The position numbers and the translations under genes are program-made. 64,000 nt of DNA from Mycolicibacterium hodleri (lineage in GTDB: Bacteria; Actinomycetota; Actinomycetes; Mycobacteriales; Mycobacteriaceae), in NCBI RefSeq assembly GCF_006439015.1, contig NZ_RCZG01000013.1, positions 84,913 through 148,912 of the forward strand, written 5' to 3'. The notes below the pieces were generated by a model, which saw nothing but the letters and a program-made list of their open reading frames with translations, did not search any database and was not told where the DNA came from. The first letter of the stretch is position 1; each line of letters starts with the position of its first letter. This document shows positions 16,537-25,983 of the stretch, in pieces.

Positions 16537-18150
16537 TCAGTCTTGGCTGAGCTTGCCGTCGATCCGACGCCACAGTGCGTCCGGATTGCCGTCCGCAATC
16601 GCATTGGGCAGCAAAGACTTCGGCACGTTCTGATAGCAGACAGGCCGCAGGAAGCGCTCGATTGCGCAGGCTCCGACCGACGTCGTCCGCGAGTCCGAGG
16701 TGGCAGGTGACGGCCCACCGTGGACCATCGCGTAGCCGACCTCGACCCCGGTGGGCCAGCCGTTGAACAGGATGCGCCCCACCTTCAACTCCAGCAGCGG
16801 GAGCAGTCCGGCTGCTTGCGCGTGGTCGGACTCGTCAGCGTGCAGCGTTGCAGTGAGCTGACCCTCGAGATCGGCTGCCACCGAGATCATTTCGGCTTCG
16901 TCGACACACCGCACGACCAAGCTCGACGCGCCGAACACCTCCGCCTGCAAGGCTTCCGAGTCGCGGAAGGTCGTCGCATCGGTACTGAACAGCGCGGCCC
17001 GGCACGTCGTCCGGTCATCGCCGGGCGCTCCGCGTACGACGAGGTCCGCGGCGGAGTCGAAGGAGTCGACTCCCTTCGCATAGCTCGCGGCGATGTTCGG
17101 GGTCAGCATCGGAGTGGCCTCCGCGTGCTCCAACGCATCCTCGGCGGCAGCCAGGAACGCATCGAGTCCCGGCCCCTCTACGGCGATGACCAGACCAGGG
17201 TTCGTGCAGAACTGGCCCGATCCCATCGTCAGCGAAGCGGCGAACGCCCGGCCAAGATCGGCCCCGCGGGTGGCGAGCGCTCCGTCCAGCAGAAATACCG
17301 GGTTGATGGCGCTCATCTCGGCATAGACGGGGATCGGCTCCGGACGGGCAGCGGCGGCAGCGACCACAGCCATTCCACCGGAACGTGATCCGGTGAAACC
17401 TACCGCTTTGATCCGCGGGTCCGTGACGAGCGTGGTGCCGAGCCCGACACCCGGTATGAACAACATCGAGAACGTGCCCGCGGGCAGACCCACAGCGGCG
17501 ACGGCTGCCGTGACGGCGCGGCCGACCAGTTCGGAGGTCCCCGGGTGGGCATCGTGGGCCTTGACGACGACGGGGCAGCCCGCTGCCAGTGCCGACGCGG
17601 TGTCACCACCCGCAACCGAGAACGCGAGCGGAAAGTTGCTGGCGCCGAAGACCGCAACGGGTCCGAGAGGCACGGCGCGCTGGCGGATGTCGGGCCGCGG
17701 CACGGGTACCCGGTCGGGCTGGGCGGGATCGATGCGGGCGCCGTTCCAACTTCCCTCCCGAAGCACTTCTGCGAACAGTCGCAACTGTCCGGTGGTCCGC
17801 CCGACCTCGCCTTCGATGCGCGGCTGGGGCAACCCGGTTTCGGCGGAAGCCCTTGCGACGAGTGCCTCGCGGAGCGCCTCGATGTTGTCGGCGATCACTT
17901 CGAGGAAACGCGCCCGGCGCTCTGAGCTGGTGGCGCGGTACTCCCCGAAGGCGGCGGCTGCCGCCGCGCACGCGGCCTCGACGTGGGAGGCATCGCCGTA
18001 TCGGTAGCCGGGTTCGAGTTCGGCCCCTTCGACGGGATCGAAGGCACGGATCTCGGGGCCGTCACCCACGACGGATTTACCTGCGATGAACATCCGGCCG
18101 GTGAGGGCGTCGCTGCGGTTTTCGGTGTCGTGGGTCGCCGTCCGAGTCAC
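16537..18150 (-). CDS. Alpha-ketoglutaric semialdehyde dehydrogenase (2,5-dioxovalerate dehydrogenase)
   Basis: A 537-aa NAD(P)-dependent aldehyde dehydrogenase of the KGSA type, which oxidises 2,5-dioxovalerate to 2-oxoglutarate at the end of glucarate, arabinose or hydroxyproline breakdown. The catalytic Cys is in SGQFCTNPG, and the general-base Glu is in YAEMSAINPVF, where this subgroup has EMSA rather than ELGG. FGASNFPLAFSVAGGDTASA is also typical. The GTG start lies 7 nt after TAACGT, a leaderless arrangement. The pathway partner kdgD and its LysR regulator immediately downstream are remnants, so the enzyme may be orphaned. Confidence 0.88.
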   Translation of the reverse strand: MTRTATHDTENRSDALTGRMFIAGKSVVGDGPEIRAFDPVEGAELEPGYRYGDASHVEAACAAAAAAFGEYRATSSERRARFLEVIADNIEALREALVARASAETGLPQPRIEGEVGRTTGQLRLFAEVLREGSWNGARIDPAQPDRVPVPRPDIRQRAVPLGPVAVFGASNFPLAFSVAGGDTASALAAGCPVVVKAHDAHPGTSELVGRAVTAAVAAVGLPAGTFSMLFIPGVGLGTTLVTDPRIKAVGFTGSRSGGMAVVAAAAARPEPIPVYAEMSAINPVFLLDGALATRGADLGRAFAASLTMGSGQFCTNPGLVIAVEGPGLDAFLAAAEDALEHAEATPMLTPNIAASYAKGVDSFDSAADLVVRGAPGDDRTTCRAALFSTDATTFRDSEALQAEVFGASSLVVRCVDEAEMISVAADLEGQLTATLHADESDHAQAAGLLPLLELKVGRILFNGWPTGVEVGYAMVHGGPSPATSDSRTTSVGACAIERFLRPVCYQNVPKSLLPNAIADGNPDALWRRIDGKLSQD

Positions 18151-18238
18151 GCGGTCAACGTTAAATCGCAGACCAATACATGTCCAAGACCAATACGACA
18201 GCGACTAATGCGGGACGTGCATCAGTGGGGTGGGTAAG

Positions 18239-18634
18239 TCAGGCGGACCTTTGACCGCGCAGGGCCAGCCGGTGGAGGACGTCCCGTCCAAGCCGACGCA
18301 GGTCCGTGCGGGGAAACGCGGAGATCAGCGTGACCCCGTCGGCCACGCCGGCAGCCTCCATGTCCGCGATCAGACCGGTCAATCCGTCGACAGTGCCCGC
18401 ATAGCGCAGCGTCCCGTCGTCGATGCCGGCGAGGTCGCGCACCGAGCGGAAGTCCGGCGCTACCGCCACCGTGATGTCCAGAATCACCTCCACCTCACCC
18501 CGATCGGACCGGATTCGAGCGCGCCCACGCTGGGCGCGCTGCAGGTCGGGCTCCGCGAGCCGGACCGTGGTGCCGCCACCAGTGGTCAGCTCGTTCCAGT
18601 CGTTCTCGGACCCATCTACCACGAATAGCCGCAC
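18239..18634 (-). CDS. Hypothetical protein, 131 aa, luciferase-like C-terminus
   Basis: Not recognised with certainty. The C-terminal half, with a TVDGLTGLIADMEAAGVADG stretch then ISAFPRTDLRRL, resembles the last segment of luciferase-like (LLM class) flavin monooxygenases, where a channel-lid helix precedes VPxLQRRG. It is far too short to be a whole enzyme and lacks the flavin-binding barrel, so it may be a stand-alone relative or a 3' fragment. Its GTG lies 7 nt after TAGCGT (18647-18642), so it has its own leaderless promoter, divergent from the large synthetase gene. Confidence 0.5.
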   Translation of the reverse strand: MRLFVVDGSENDWNELTTGGGTTVRLAEPDLQRAQRGRARIRSDRGEVEVILDITVAVAPDFRSVRDLAGIDDGTLRYAGTVDGLTGLIADMEAAGVADGVTLISAFPRTDLRRLGRDVLHRLALRGQRSA

Positions 18635-18641
18635 CGAGGCG

Positions 18642-18743
18642 ACGCTAGGCCAGGCACATCCGGTTCACGACGGTTGTAATCATGCGGAATCCATTGACAT
18701 GGCGCGCGGCGACGACGAGCGCGGGGCGCCGGGTTAGTAGTTT
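18642..18743. promoter_or_regulatory. Divergent promoter region for the synthetase and the 131-aa gene
   Basis: Two -10 boxes point away from each other: TAGCGT on the minus strand (18647-18642) and TAGTTT on the plus strand (18738-18743). Each lies exactly 7 nt from a GTG start. No strong inverted repeat operator is obvious between them. Confidence 0.6.
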
Positions 18744-18750
18744 GTACACC

Positions 18751-21700
18751 GTGACAACGGAGACAGCGGACCCTCGCCCGGACATCCCCGCGCAGTACCT
18801 GTTGTCCCCGGCGGCACCGGAACCGCGGACGCTCATCGACATCCTCCACGAGACGGCCCGACGTCACCCCGACTCGCCCGCCCTCGACGACGGTGAGGTG
18901 CAACTGACGTACGCGGAGCTGATCTCCGACATAGAGGAGAGCGTGGCCTGGCTGGCCGCCCGCGGAATCGGTCGCGGCGACCGGATCGGCATCCGAATGC
19001 CGTCGGGCAGCTACGCGCTCTACGTCGCCATCCTGTCGGCCCTTGCTGCAGGCGCCGCCTACGTGCCCGTCGATGCCGACGATCCGCAGGAGCGTGCCGA
19101 TCTGGTGTTCGGCGAAGCCGGCGTCGTGGCCATCATCACCGACCAGGGTCTGATCCGCGGTCCCGGCTCGTCCCGCGGCTGGCGTGCCGGAGACCCGATG
19201 ATCCGCGACGACGCCTGGATCATCTTCACGTCAGGGTCCACCGGTACCCCCAAGGGCGTCGCGGTGACCCACCGCAACGCCGCCGCATTCGTCGACGCCG
19301 AGGCCCGCGTCTTCATGCGGGACAGCCCAATCGGGCCAGGGGACCGGGTACTCGCGGGACTGTCCGTCGCGTTCGACGCGTCGTGCGAGGAAATGTGGTT
19401 GGCATGGCGGTACGGGGCTTGCCTGGTGCCCGCCCCCCGCTCGCTGGTGCGCAGCGGCATGGACCTGGGACCGTGGCTGGTATCGCGTGACATCACGGTC
19501 GTGTCGACGGTGCCGACGCTGGCGGCCCTCTGGCCCGCAGAGGCGCTCGAGGCGGTGCGGCTGCTGATCTTCGGCGGCGAGGCCTGCCCACCCGAACTGG
19601 CCGAGCGGCTCGCGGTCGACGGTCGCGAGGTGTGGAACACCTACGGCCCCACCGAGGCGACCGTGGTGGCGTGTCTGGCCAGACTGGAAGGGGGCGCACC
19701 GGTCAGCATCGGCCTGCCGCTGCCCGGCTGGGACCTCGCCGTCGTCGGCAAGGACGGCAACCCGGTGGCCATCGGTGAGATCGGCGAGCTGGTGATCGGC
19801 GGCGTCGGCCTGGCCCGCTACCTTGACCCGGAGAAGGACGCCGAGAAGTACGCGCCGATGGAGACCCTCGGGTGGTCGCGCGCCTACCGCAGCGGTGACC
19901 TCGTTCGTCTGGAATCCGACGGCCTCTACTTCCAGGGCCGCGCCGACGATCAGGTGAAGGTCGGCGGCAGACGCATCGAGCTCGGCGAGGTCGACTCGGC
20001 GCTGGTGCACCTGCCGGGCGTCAGCGGCGGCGCCGCAGCCGTGCGACGGACCGCCAGCGGCACTCCCCTGCTGGTCGGCTACATCGCCAGCGCCGACCCC
20101 GACTTCGACCTGGCGGCCGCCCGCGTGGCGCTTGCCGAGTCGCTGCCCGCCGCGCTGGTGCCCAGACTCGTCCTCCTCGACGAACTACCGACCAGGACGT
20201 CGGGCAAGGTAGACCGCAACGCACTCCCATGGCCCCTCGAAGACTCGGCCAACGAAGTCGACAACCCGGCCCTGGCAGGAACCACCGGTTGGCTGGCCGG
20301 ACTCTGGCGCGACGTGCTCGCCGCCCCGGTCAGTGGACCCGAGGAAGACTTCTTCGCTCTCGGCGGCGGCTCCCTTTCCGCGGCGCAGTTGGTGGCCGCT
20401 CTTCGCACCCGCTACCCCGAGGTGACCGTCGCGGATCTGTACGACCATCCCCGGCTGGGGTCGCTCGCGGGATACCTGGACGAACTCGACCCACCGGCTC
20501 CCGTCGAAACCCGCGTCGTCACCCCGGTCTCCCGGCGAACGGAGCTGGCGCAGGTCGCCGCGTCGCTGCCATTGGCCATGCTGACGGGCATGCAGTGGGT
20601 GGTGTGGCTGGCGCTGCTGAACAACGTCGTCGCCGAGATGAGGCCATCGTCGTGGGCCACCCCCGTGAACTGGTGGCTGCTGCTCGTCGGCTTCATCGTC
20701 TTCGTCACGCCGCTCGGCCGCATGACCATCGCGGTGCTCGGCGCGCGGATGCTGATCGGCACCCTGACACCCGGGACCTACCGTCGTGGCGGGGCCGAAC
20801 ACCTGCGGGTGTGGCTCGCCGAACGACTTGGCGAGGCCAGCGGCGCTGAAAACCTTGCGGGCGCACCATGGTTGGTGTACTACGCCCGCGCTCTGGGCAA
20901 CAAGGTGGGCAAGGGTGTCGACCTGCATTCGTCCCCACCCGTCACGGGGATGCTGACGTTGGGCCATCGCTGCTCGATCGAACCGGAGGTCGACCTCACG
21001 GGGCACTGGATCGACGGCGACCTCTTCCACGTCGGATCGATCACCGTCGGCAACGACGCCACGGTCGGCGCGCGGACCAGCCTGTTCCCTGGCGCCGTGA
21101 TCGGCAAGAACGCCGACATCGCCCCCGGCTCCGGGGTGATCGGCAAGGTCAAGGCCGGCCAGTACTGGAAGGGCTCACCCGCCGTGAAGTCGGGCAAGGC
21201 CCGCCACCCGTGGCCCGACGACCGGCCTGCCCGCGCCCCGGTGTGGGTGGCCATGTTCGGCGTGACGTCGATCCTGCTCGGCGCCGTCCCACTGCTGGCC
21301 CTCGGTGCGGGACTCGCCGTCGTGGGCTGGGCGATTCGCGACACCACGTCGCTGACCGACGCGGTCCTGCCCGCTCTCGCGTGGACACCCATCGCCACCC
21401 TCGTCGCCGTGGTCGTCTACGCGATCCTGACGGTGATCGGCGTCCGGGCGATGGCGTTGGGACTGCGTGAGGGCTACCACCCGGTCCGCAGCCGGATCGG
21501 CTGGCAGCTGTGGGCGACGGAACGGCTGATGGACGCCGCCCGCAACTACCTGTTCCCCATCTATGCCAGCCTCTTGACGCCGGCGTGGATGCGGTTGCTC
21601 GGCGCGAAGATCGGCCGCGGCACCGAGATCTCGACAACGCTGATGACCCCGAAGTTCACCGTCGTCGAGGACGGCGCCTTCCTGGCCGACGACACCATGG

Positions 21701-22674
21701 TCGCGTCCTACGAACTCGGCGGCGGGTGGATTCACGTCGCCACGGCGACCGTCGGCAAGCGGGCGTTCCTCGGCAACTCCGGCATCACCCAGCCGGGCAG
21801 GCGGGTACCCGACGACGGGCTCGTCGCGGTGCTCAGTGCGACGCCGCACAAGGCCAAGGCCGGGTCGTCGTGGCTGGGCAGCCCGCCGATCCGCCTGCGT
21901 AGAAAGCCGACGGCGGCCGACGTGCTGCGCACCTTCCACCCGTCGCGCAAGTTGAAGGTCATGCGCGGCCTGGTCGAGACGTGTCGGCTGCTGCCCCTGA
22001 TCGTCACGTTCGCGATCGGTGTCGTCGTATTAGGCGGCCTGCAGGGCATGGCAGGCGAATTCGGTTGGCTCTGGGCATCACTCGGGGGCGGACTCGTCCT
22101 GCTGGTCGCGGGCATCGCTGCAGGCACCATCGCCGTGATCGCCAAGTGGCTGGTGGTCGGCCGCATCGAAGCCGTTGAGCATCCCCTGTGGTCCTCGTTC
22201 GTGTGGCGCAACGAAGTGTCCGACACCTTCGTCGAAACCGTGGCGGCGCCGTGGTTCGCGCGGGCCGCGAGCGGCACGCCCGTGATGAACCTGTGGCTGC
22301 GGGCGCTCGGCGCATCGATCGGTCGTGGCGTGTGGTGCGAGACGTACTGGCTCCCGGAGGCAGACCTCGTCACCGTGGGTGACGGTGCGACCGTGAGCCG
22401 CGGGTGCGTGGTGCAGACGCACCTCTTCCACGATCGAATCATGCGACTGGACACCGTCACCCTGGGCGAGGGTGCGACACTCGGGCCGCACTGCGTGGCG
22501 CTGCCCGCCGCCAAGATCGGTGCGGGCGCTACCGTCGGGCCCGCCTCGTTGGTGATGCGGGGTGACGAGGTGCCCGCCAACTCACGATGGCAGGGCAACC
22601 CCATCGCGCCGTGGGGTGCCAAGCGCAAGAAGCGCGGCGGCTCGGCGCCCAAGCCCAGCAAGAGTGCCGCGTGA
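18751..22674 (+). CDS. Pls/PosA-type single-module non-ribosomal peptide synthetase with membrane and beta-helix domains
   Basis: A 1307-aa protein built like epsilon-poly-lysine synthetase. Residues about 30-510 are an adenylation domain (FTSGSTGTPKGVAVTH near 158-173, NTYGPTEAT, YRSGDLVRL, PTRTSGKVDRNALP). A carrier domain has LGGGSLSA with Ser near 541. The rest alternates hydrophobic helices (near 605-690, 830-900 and 1080-1140) with left-handed beta-helix acyltransferase-like segments (VGNDATVGARTSLFPGAVIG near 765, others near 970 and 1220-1280). There is no condensation or thioesterase domain. Aligned by eye to GrsA, the ten pocket residues read D-A-E-S-I-G-T-V-V-K, close to a known lysine code. 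The start GTG follows TAGTTT by 7 nt. It overlaps the next gene by GTGA. Confidence 0.85.
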   Translation: MTTETADPRPDIPAQYLLSPAAPEPRTLIDILHETARRHPDSPALDDGEVQLTYAELISDIEESVAWLAARGIGRGDRIGIRMPSGSYALYVAILSALAAGAAYVPVDADDPQERADLVFGEAGVVAIITDQGLIRGPGSSRGWRAGDPMIRDDAWIIFTSGSTGTPKGVAVTHRNAAAFVDAEARVFMRDSPIGPGDRVLAGLSVAFDASCEEMWLAWRYGACLVPAPRSLVRSGMDLGPWLVSRDITVVSTVPTLAALWPAEALEAVRLLIFGGEACPPELAERLAVDGREVWNTYGPTEATVVACLARLEGGAPVSIGLPLPGWDLAVVGKDGNPVAIGEIGELVIGGVGLARYLDPEKDAEKYAPMETLGWSRAYRSGDLVRLESDGLYFQGRADDQVKVGGRRIELGEVDSALVHLPGVSGGAAAVRRTASGTPLLVGYIASADPDFDLAAARVALAESLPAALVPRLVLLDELPTRTSGKVDRNALPWPLEDSANEVDNPALAGTTGWLAGLWRDVLAAPVSGPEEDFFALGGGSLSAAQLVAALRTRYPEVTVADLYDHPRLGSLAGYLDELDPPAPVETRVVTPVSRRTELAQVAASLPLAMLTGMQWVVWLALLNNVVAEMRPSSWATPVNWWLLLVGFIVFVTPLGRMTIAVLGARMLIGTLTPGTYRRGGAEHLRVWLAERLGEASGAENLAGAPWLVYYARALGNKVGKGVDLHSSPPVTGMLTLGHRCSIEPEVDLTGHWIDGDLFHVGSITVGNDATVGARTSLFPGAVIGKNADIAPGSGVIGKVKAGQYWKGSPAVKSGKARHPWPDDRPARAPVWVAMFGVTSILLGAVPLLALGAGLAVVGWAIRDTTSLTDAVLPALAWTPIATLVAVVVYAILTVIGVRAMALGLREGYHPVRSRIGWQLWATERLMDAARNYLFPIYASLLTPAWMRLLGAKIGRGTEISTTLMTPKFTVVEDGAFLADDTMVASYELGGGWIHVATATVGKRAFLGNSGITQPGRRVPDDGLVAVLSATPHKAKAGSSWLGSPPIRLRRKPTAADVLRTFHPSRKLKVMRGLVETCRLLPLIVTFAIGVVVLGGLQGMAGEFGWLWASLGGGLVLLVAGIAAGTIAVIAKWLVVGRIEAVEHPLWSSFVWRNEVSDTFVETVAAPWFARAASGTPVMNLWLRALGASIGRGVWCETYWLPEADLVTVGDGATVSRGCVVQTHLFHDRIMRLDTVTLGEGATLGPHCVALPAAKIGAGATVGPASLVMRGDEVPANSRWQGNPIAPWGAKRKKRGGSAPKPSKSAA

Positions 22675-24002
22675 CGCGTTTCAAGAAACCCACTCGGGGC
22701 ACTCCCCCCGTCATCGACCCCTACATTCCCGGCAATGGCAACTTCGGCTACCGGGTCTCGCGGTACGAACTCGACCTCGAGTACAAGGTCAACATCAACC
22801 GGCTCGCCGGATCGGCGAGCATCACCGCGGTGACGCTCGCTTCGCTGAAGACCTTCAGCCTCGACCTGTCCGACGCGCTCGCCGTGTCGAAGGTCTCGGT
22901 CAACGGCCACCGGCCCGCGAACTTCAGTCGGGCCCGCGGCAAGCTCAACGTCACGCTGTCCTCCCCGCTGGCCGCCGGTGCCGCGCTGTCGATCACCGTG
23001 CGCTATTCGGGCAACCCGAAACCCATCCGATCCCTTTGGGGTGACGTCGGATTCGAGGAGCTGACCAGTGGCGCACTGGTGGCGGGCCAACCCAACGGTG
23101 CCGCGTCCTGGTTCCCCTGCGACGACCATCCGAGCAGCAAGGCGAGCTACCGTATCGCCATCGCCACCGAGAATCCGTACTACGCGGTGGCCAACGGCAA
23201 GCTGGAGTCCCGCCGGACCAGGGCGGCCATGACGACCTGGACCTATGAGCAGCCCGAACCCACCTCGACGTACCTCGTCACGCTGCAGATCGGTCCGTAC
23301 GAGCAGCAGCGTCTTGCCAACAAACCGGTGCCGATGAATGCCGTTCTACCGCAACGGTTGCGGCAGAACTTCGAGCACGACTTCGGGCGCCAGCCCCAGA
23401 TGATGAAACTGTTCGCCAAGCTGTTCGGCCCGTATCCCTTGTCGAACGGCTACACCGTCGTCGTGACTGACGACGATCTCGAGATTCCCCTTGAAGCACA
23501 GGGCATCTCGATCTTCGGCGCCAATCATTGCGACGGATCGCGAAGCGCGGAGAGGCTGATTGCGCACGAGCTTGCCCACCAGTGGTTCGGCAACTCGGTG
23601 ACCGCACGCCGGTGGCGCGACATCTGGCTGCACGAGGGCTTCGCCTGCTACGCCGAGTGGCTGTGGTCCGAGGACTCTGGCGGCCGCACCGCAGACGAGC
23701 ATGCCCGCCACTACCACCAACGGCTGCGGAACTCGCCGCAGAATCTGCTGCTGTCCGACCCCGGCCCGCGCGACATGTTCGACGACCGCGTCTATAAGCG
23801 CGGCGCCCTCACCCTTCACGCACTTCGGGGCACGATCGGCGATCAGAACTTCTTCAAGCTGCTGAAGGATTGGACGACGCGACACCGGCACGCCACGGCC
23901 GTCACCGACGACTTCACCGGGTTGGCCGCCAACTACGCCGACGAATCCCTGCGTCCGCTATGGCAGGCGTGGCTCTACTCGACAGGCGTGCCAGACCTGT
24001 GA
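22671..24002 (+). CDS. M1 family zinc metallopeptidase (aminopeptidase-like)
   Basis: A 443-aa gluzincin. The zinc site HELAHQWFGN is followed by the third ligand Glu in WLHEGFACYAEWLW. The transition-state Tyr is likely in DDRVYKRGALTLHAL. The substrate-facing GAMEN motif is replaced by PLEAQG, keeping its Glu, as in several actinobacterial M1 enzymes. There is no signal peptide, and the basic start TRFKKPTRG suggests a cytosolic protein. It lacks the long C-terminal domain of PepN. GTGA overlaps couple it both to the upstream synthetase and to the downstream membrane protein. It could trim or release the synthetase product, but this is inference. Confidence 0.9.
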   Translation: MTRFKKPTRGTPPVIDPYIPGNGNFGYRVSRYELDLEYKVNINRLAGSASITAVTLASLKTFSLDLSDALAVSKVSVNGHRPANFSRARGKLNVTLSSPLAAGAALSITVRYSGNPKPIRSLWGDVGFEELTSGALVAGQPNGAASWFPCDDHPSSKASYRIAIATENPYYAVANGKLESRRTRAAMTTWTYEQPEPTSTYLVTLQIGPYEQQRLANKPVPMNAVLPQRLRQNFEHDFGRQPQMMKLFAKLFGPYPLSNGYTVVVTDDDLEIPLEAQGISIFGANHCDGSRSAERLIAHELAHQWFGNSVTARRWRDIWLHEGFACYAEWLWSEDSGGRTADEHARHYHQRLRNSPQNLLLSDPGPRDMFDDRVYKRGALTLHALRGTIGDQNFFKLLKDWTTRHRHATAVTDDFTGLAANYADESLRPLWQAWLYSTGVPDL

Positions 24003-25261
24003 CAGATGGCGCGGCCGTCCCCACCCAAGGGCCCGTCACCCGTAGCAGCGTCGTCCGTGTCGGTGCGGCGACCGTCATCAGCGCACTGTGCGGGTACGCA
24101 GTGCTCTACCTCGCCGCCCGCAATCTGGAGCCCGCCGGCTTCTCGGTGTTCGCGGTGTTCTGGGGTGCGTTCGGACTGCTCGCTGGGGCGGCCAACGGTC
24201 TGCTGCAGGAGTCCACGCGGGAGGTGCGACAGGCCAGGCAGTCGCACCTACAAGACCGTCCTCCGGACGGCCCGCGGATTCATCCGATGTGGGTGGCCGC
24301 GCTGGTCGGCGTCGTGTCCGCGGCCGTCGTCGCGGCGAGTGCACCTCTGTGGTCCGGTCACGTGTTCGTCGACGCACGGTGGCTCAGCGTCGGCCTGCTC
24401 AGCGCAGGCATCGCCGGGTTCTGCATGCACGCGACTCTGTTGGGAGTGCTGGCCGGGGTGAACGGCTGGAGCCAGTACGGCTCGCTGATCGTGGGCGACG
24501 CGATCGGCCGGGTGGCGGTGGCGACGGCCACGTTTCTGGTCGGCTGGGGGCTGGTCGGCTACCTGTGGGCGACGGTGGCCGGTTCGGTCGCGTGGCTGGT
24601 TCTCCTGTCGGCGTCACCGACGACGCGGGCGGCGGCGCGACTCCGCACGCCCGGCACGATGATCACCTTCCTGCGCGGCGCCTCTCACTCGATCGCCGCG
24701 GCAGGCGCCAGTGCCGTGCTCATCATGGGTTTTCCCGTGCTGCTGAAGGCGACGTCGGCCGATCTGGGTGCGGCGGGCGGCGTCGTCATCCTCGCGGTGA
24801 CGCTGACCCGCGCTCCACTGCTGGTGCCATTGACGGCGATGCAGGGCAATCTCATCGCGCACTTCGTCGATCAGCGCGAGCGGCGCCTGCGATCACTGGT
24901 GGCGCCGGTGGCGATACTGGCGGTCCTCGGAGGTGCGGCGGTCCTGGTGGCGGGACTGTTGGGACCGTGGCTGTTGCGGACCGCGTTCGGGCCCGACTAC
25001 CAGGCCGGCGGTGCGCTGTTGGCCTGGTTCACCACCGCGGCGGTGGCAATCGCGCTGCTGACGTTGACCGGTGCCGCGACGGTCGCCGCGGCCATGCACC
25101 GGGCGTACGCCACCGGGTGGATCGGCGCGACGCTGGCGTCGATTCTGCTGTTGCTCCTGCCGTGGCCGCTGGAGACCCGCACGGTGGTGGCCCTGCTCTG
25201 CGGGCCACTGGTCGGAATCGCCGTGCACGTAGTCGCGCTTGCCAGAATCCCTGCGGCGTGA
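23999..25261 (+). CDS. Polytopic membrane protein, Rv3630 family (MOP-flippase-like)
   Basis: A 420-aa membrane protein with roughly ten to twelve hydrophobic helices and short loops, resembling polysaccharide flippases (Wzx-like, MOP superfamily) in overall layout. Examples of helices are TVISALCGYAVLYLAARNL and VAPVAILAVLGGAAVLVAGLL. It corresponds to Rv3630, which lies directly before the polyprenyl-phospho-GalNAc synthase. A role in flipping the lipid-linked sugar is plausible but unproven. Its GTG overlaps the M1 peptidase stop (GTGA). A 23-bp gap with TAGTTT at 25267-25272 precedes the next gene. Confidence 0.8.
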   Translation: MTDGAAVPTQGPVTRSSVVRVGAATVISALCGYAVLYLAARNLEPAGFSVFAVFWGAFGLLAGAANGLLQESTREVRQARQSHLQDRPPDGPRIHPMWVAALVGVVSAAVVAASAPLWSGHVFVDARWLSVGLLSAGIAGFCMHATLLGVLAGVNGWSQYGSLIVGDAIGRVAVATATFLVGWGLVGYLWATVAGSVAWLVLLSASPTTRAAARLRTPGTMITFLRGASHSIAAAGASAVLIMGFPVLLKATSADLGAAGGVVILAVTLTRAPLLVPLTAMQGNLIAHFVDQRERRLRSLVAPVAILAVLGGAAVLVAGLLGPWLLRTAFGPDYQAGGALLAWFTTAAVAIALLTLTGAATVAAAMHRAYATGWIGATLASILLLLLPWPLETRTVVALLCGPLVGIAVHVVALARIPAA

Positions 25262-25284
25262 CCGTGTAGTTTTGTCCCATTGAC

Positions 25285-25983
25285 ATGCGAGGCAACCGCT
25301 ACGAAGACGTGTGGATCGTGATCCCCGCCTTCAACGAGGCGACCGTGATCTCCGACGTCGTCGCCGATGTTCTCTCCGTCTTCGACAACGTGGTGTGCGT
25401 CGACGACGGCAGCCGCGACGACACCGCCGAACGGGCCTGGCGGTCAGGTGCTCACGTGGTGCGCCACCCCGTCAACCTCGGGCAGGGCGCAGCCATTCAA
25501 ACCGGCGTCGAATACGCCAGAAGCCGACCAGGCGCGGCCATCTTCGCGACGTTCGACGCCGATGGCCAGCACCGCGTGCAGGACGTCATGCGGATGATCG
25601 ACCGCCTCACCAAGGAAGACCTCGACATCCTGGTCGGCACGCGGTTCGCCAATGAAGCCCCGGCTGACATGCCGCTGCTGCGGAGGGTGCTGTTTCCGCT
25701 GATCGCCAAGCTGAGCCCCGCCAGTCGCAAGCTGAAGCTGACCGATGCCCACAACGGGCTGCGCGTGTTCAACCGTACCGTCGCCGACGGGCTCAACCTC
25801 ACGATGAACGGCATGGCACACGCCAGCGAGATCATCGCGGTCATCGTCGAGAACGGTTGGCGGGTGGCTGAAGAACCCGTCGAAATCCTCTACACCGACT
25901 ACTCGATGTCGAAGGGGCAGCCGCTGGTGAACGGCGTCAACATCGTCTTCGACGGGCTGCTCCGAAGGAGAATGCGCCGATGA
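25285..25983 (+). CDS. ppgS: Polyprenyl-phospho-N-acetylgalactosaminyl synthase, GT2 family
   Basis: A 232-aa GT-A glycosyltransferase like Rv3631 (PpgS), which makes decaprenyl-phosphate GalNAc, donor for the galactosamine substituent of arabinogalactan. The N-terminal VIPAFNEATVISDVV, the nucleotide-binding VDDGSRDDT and the metal-binding DADGQH are visible, with LTDAHNGLRVFN near residue 155. No C-terminal membrane helices are present, so it probably works with the small membrane protein encoded next, whose ATG overlaps its stop (ATGA). The function is transferred from the M. tuberculosis ortholog by synteny. Confidence 0.88.
   Translation: MRGNRYEDVWIVIPAFNEATVISDVVADVLSVFDNVVCVDDGSRDDTAERAWRSGAHVVRHPVNLGQGAAIQTGVEYARSRPGAAIFATFDADGQHRVQDVMRMIDRLTKEDLDILVGTRFANEAPADMPLLRRVLFPLIAKLSPASRKLKLTDAHNGLRVFNRTVADGLNLTMNGMAHASEIIAVIVENGWRVAEEPVEILYTDYSMSKGQPLVNGVNIVFDGLLRRRMRR

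Noticed and set aside
18239..18634. Calling the 131-aa gene a full luciferase-like monooxygenase
   Set aside because: It lacks the barrel and flavin-binding parts; only a C-terminal resemblance is visible.
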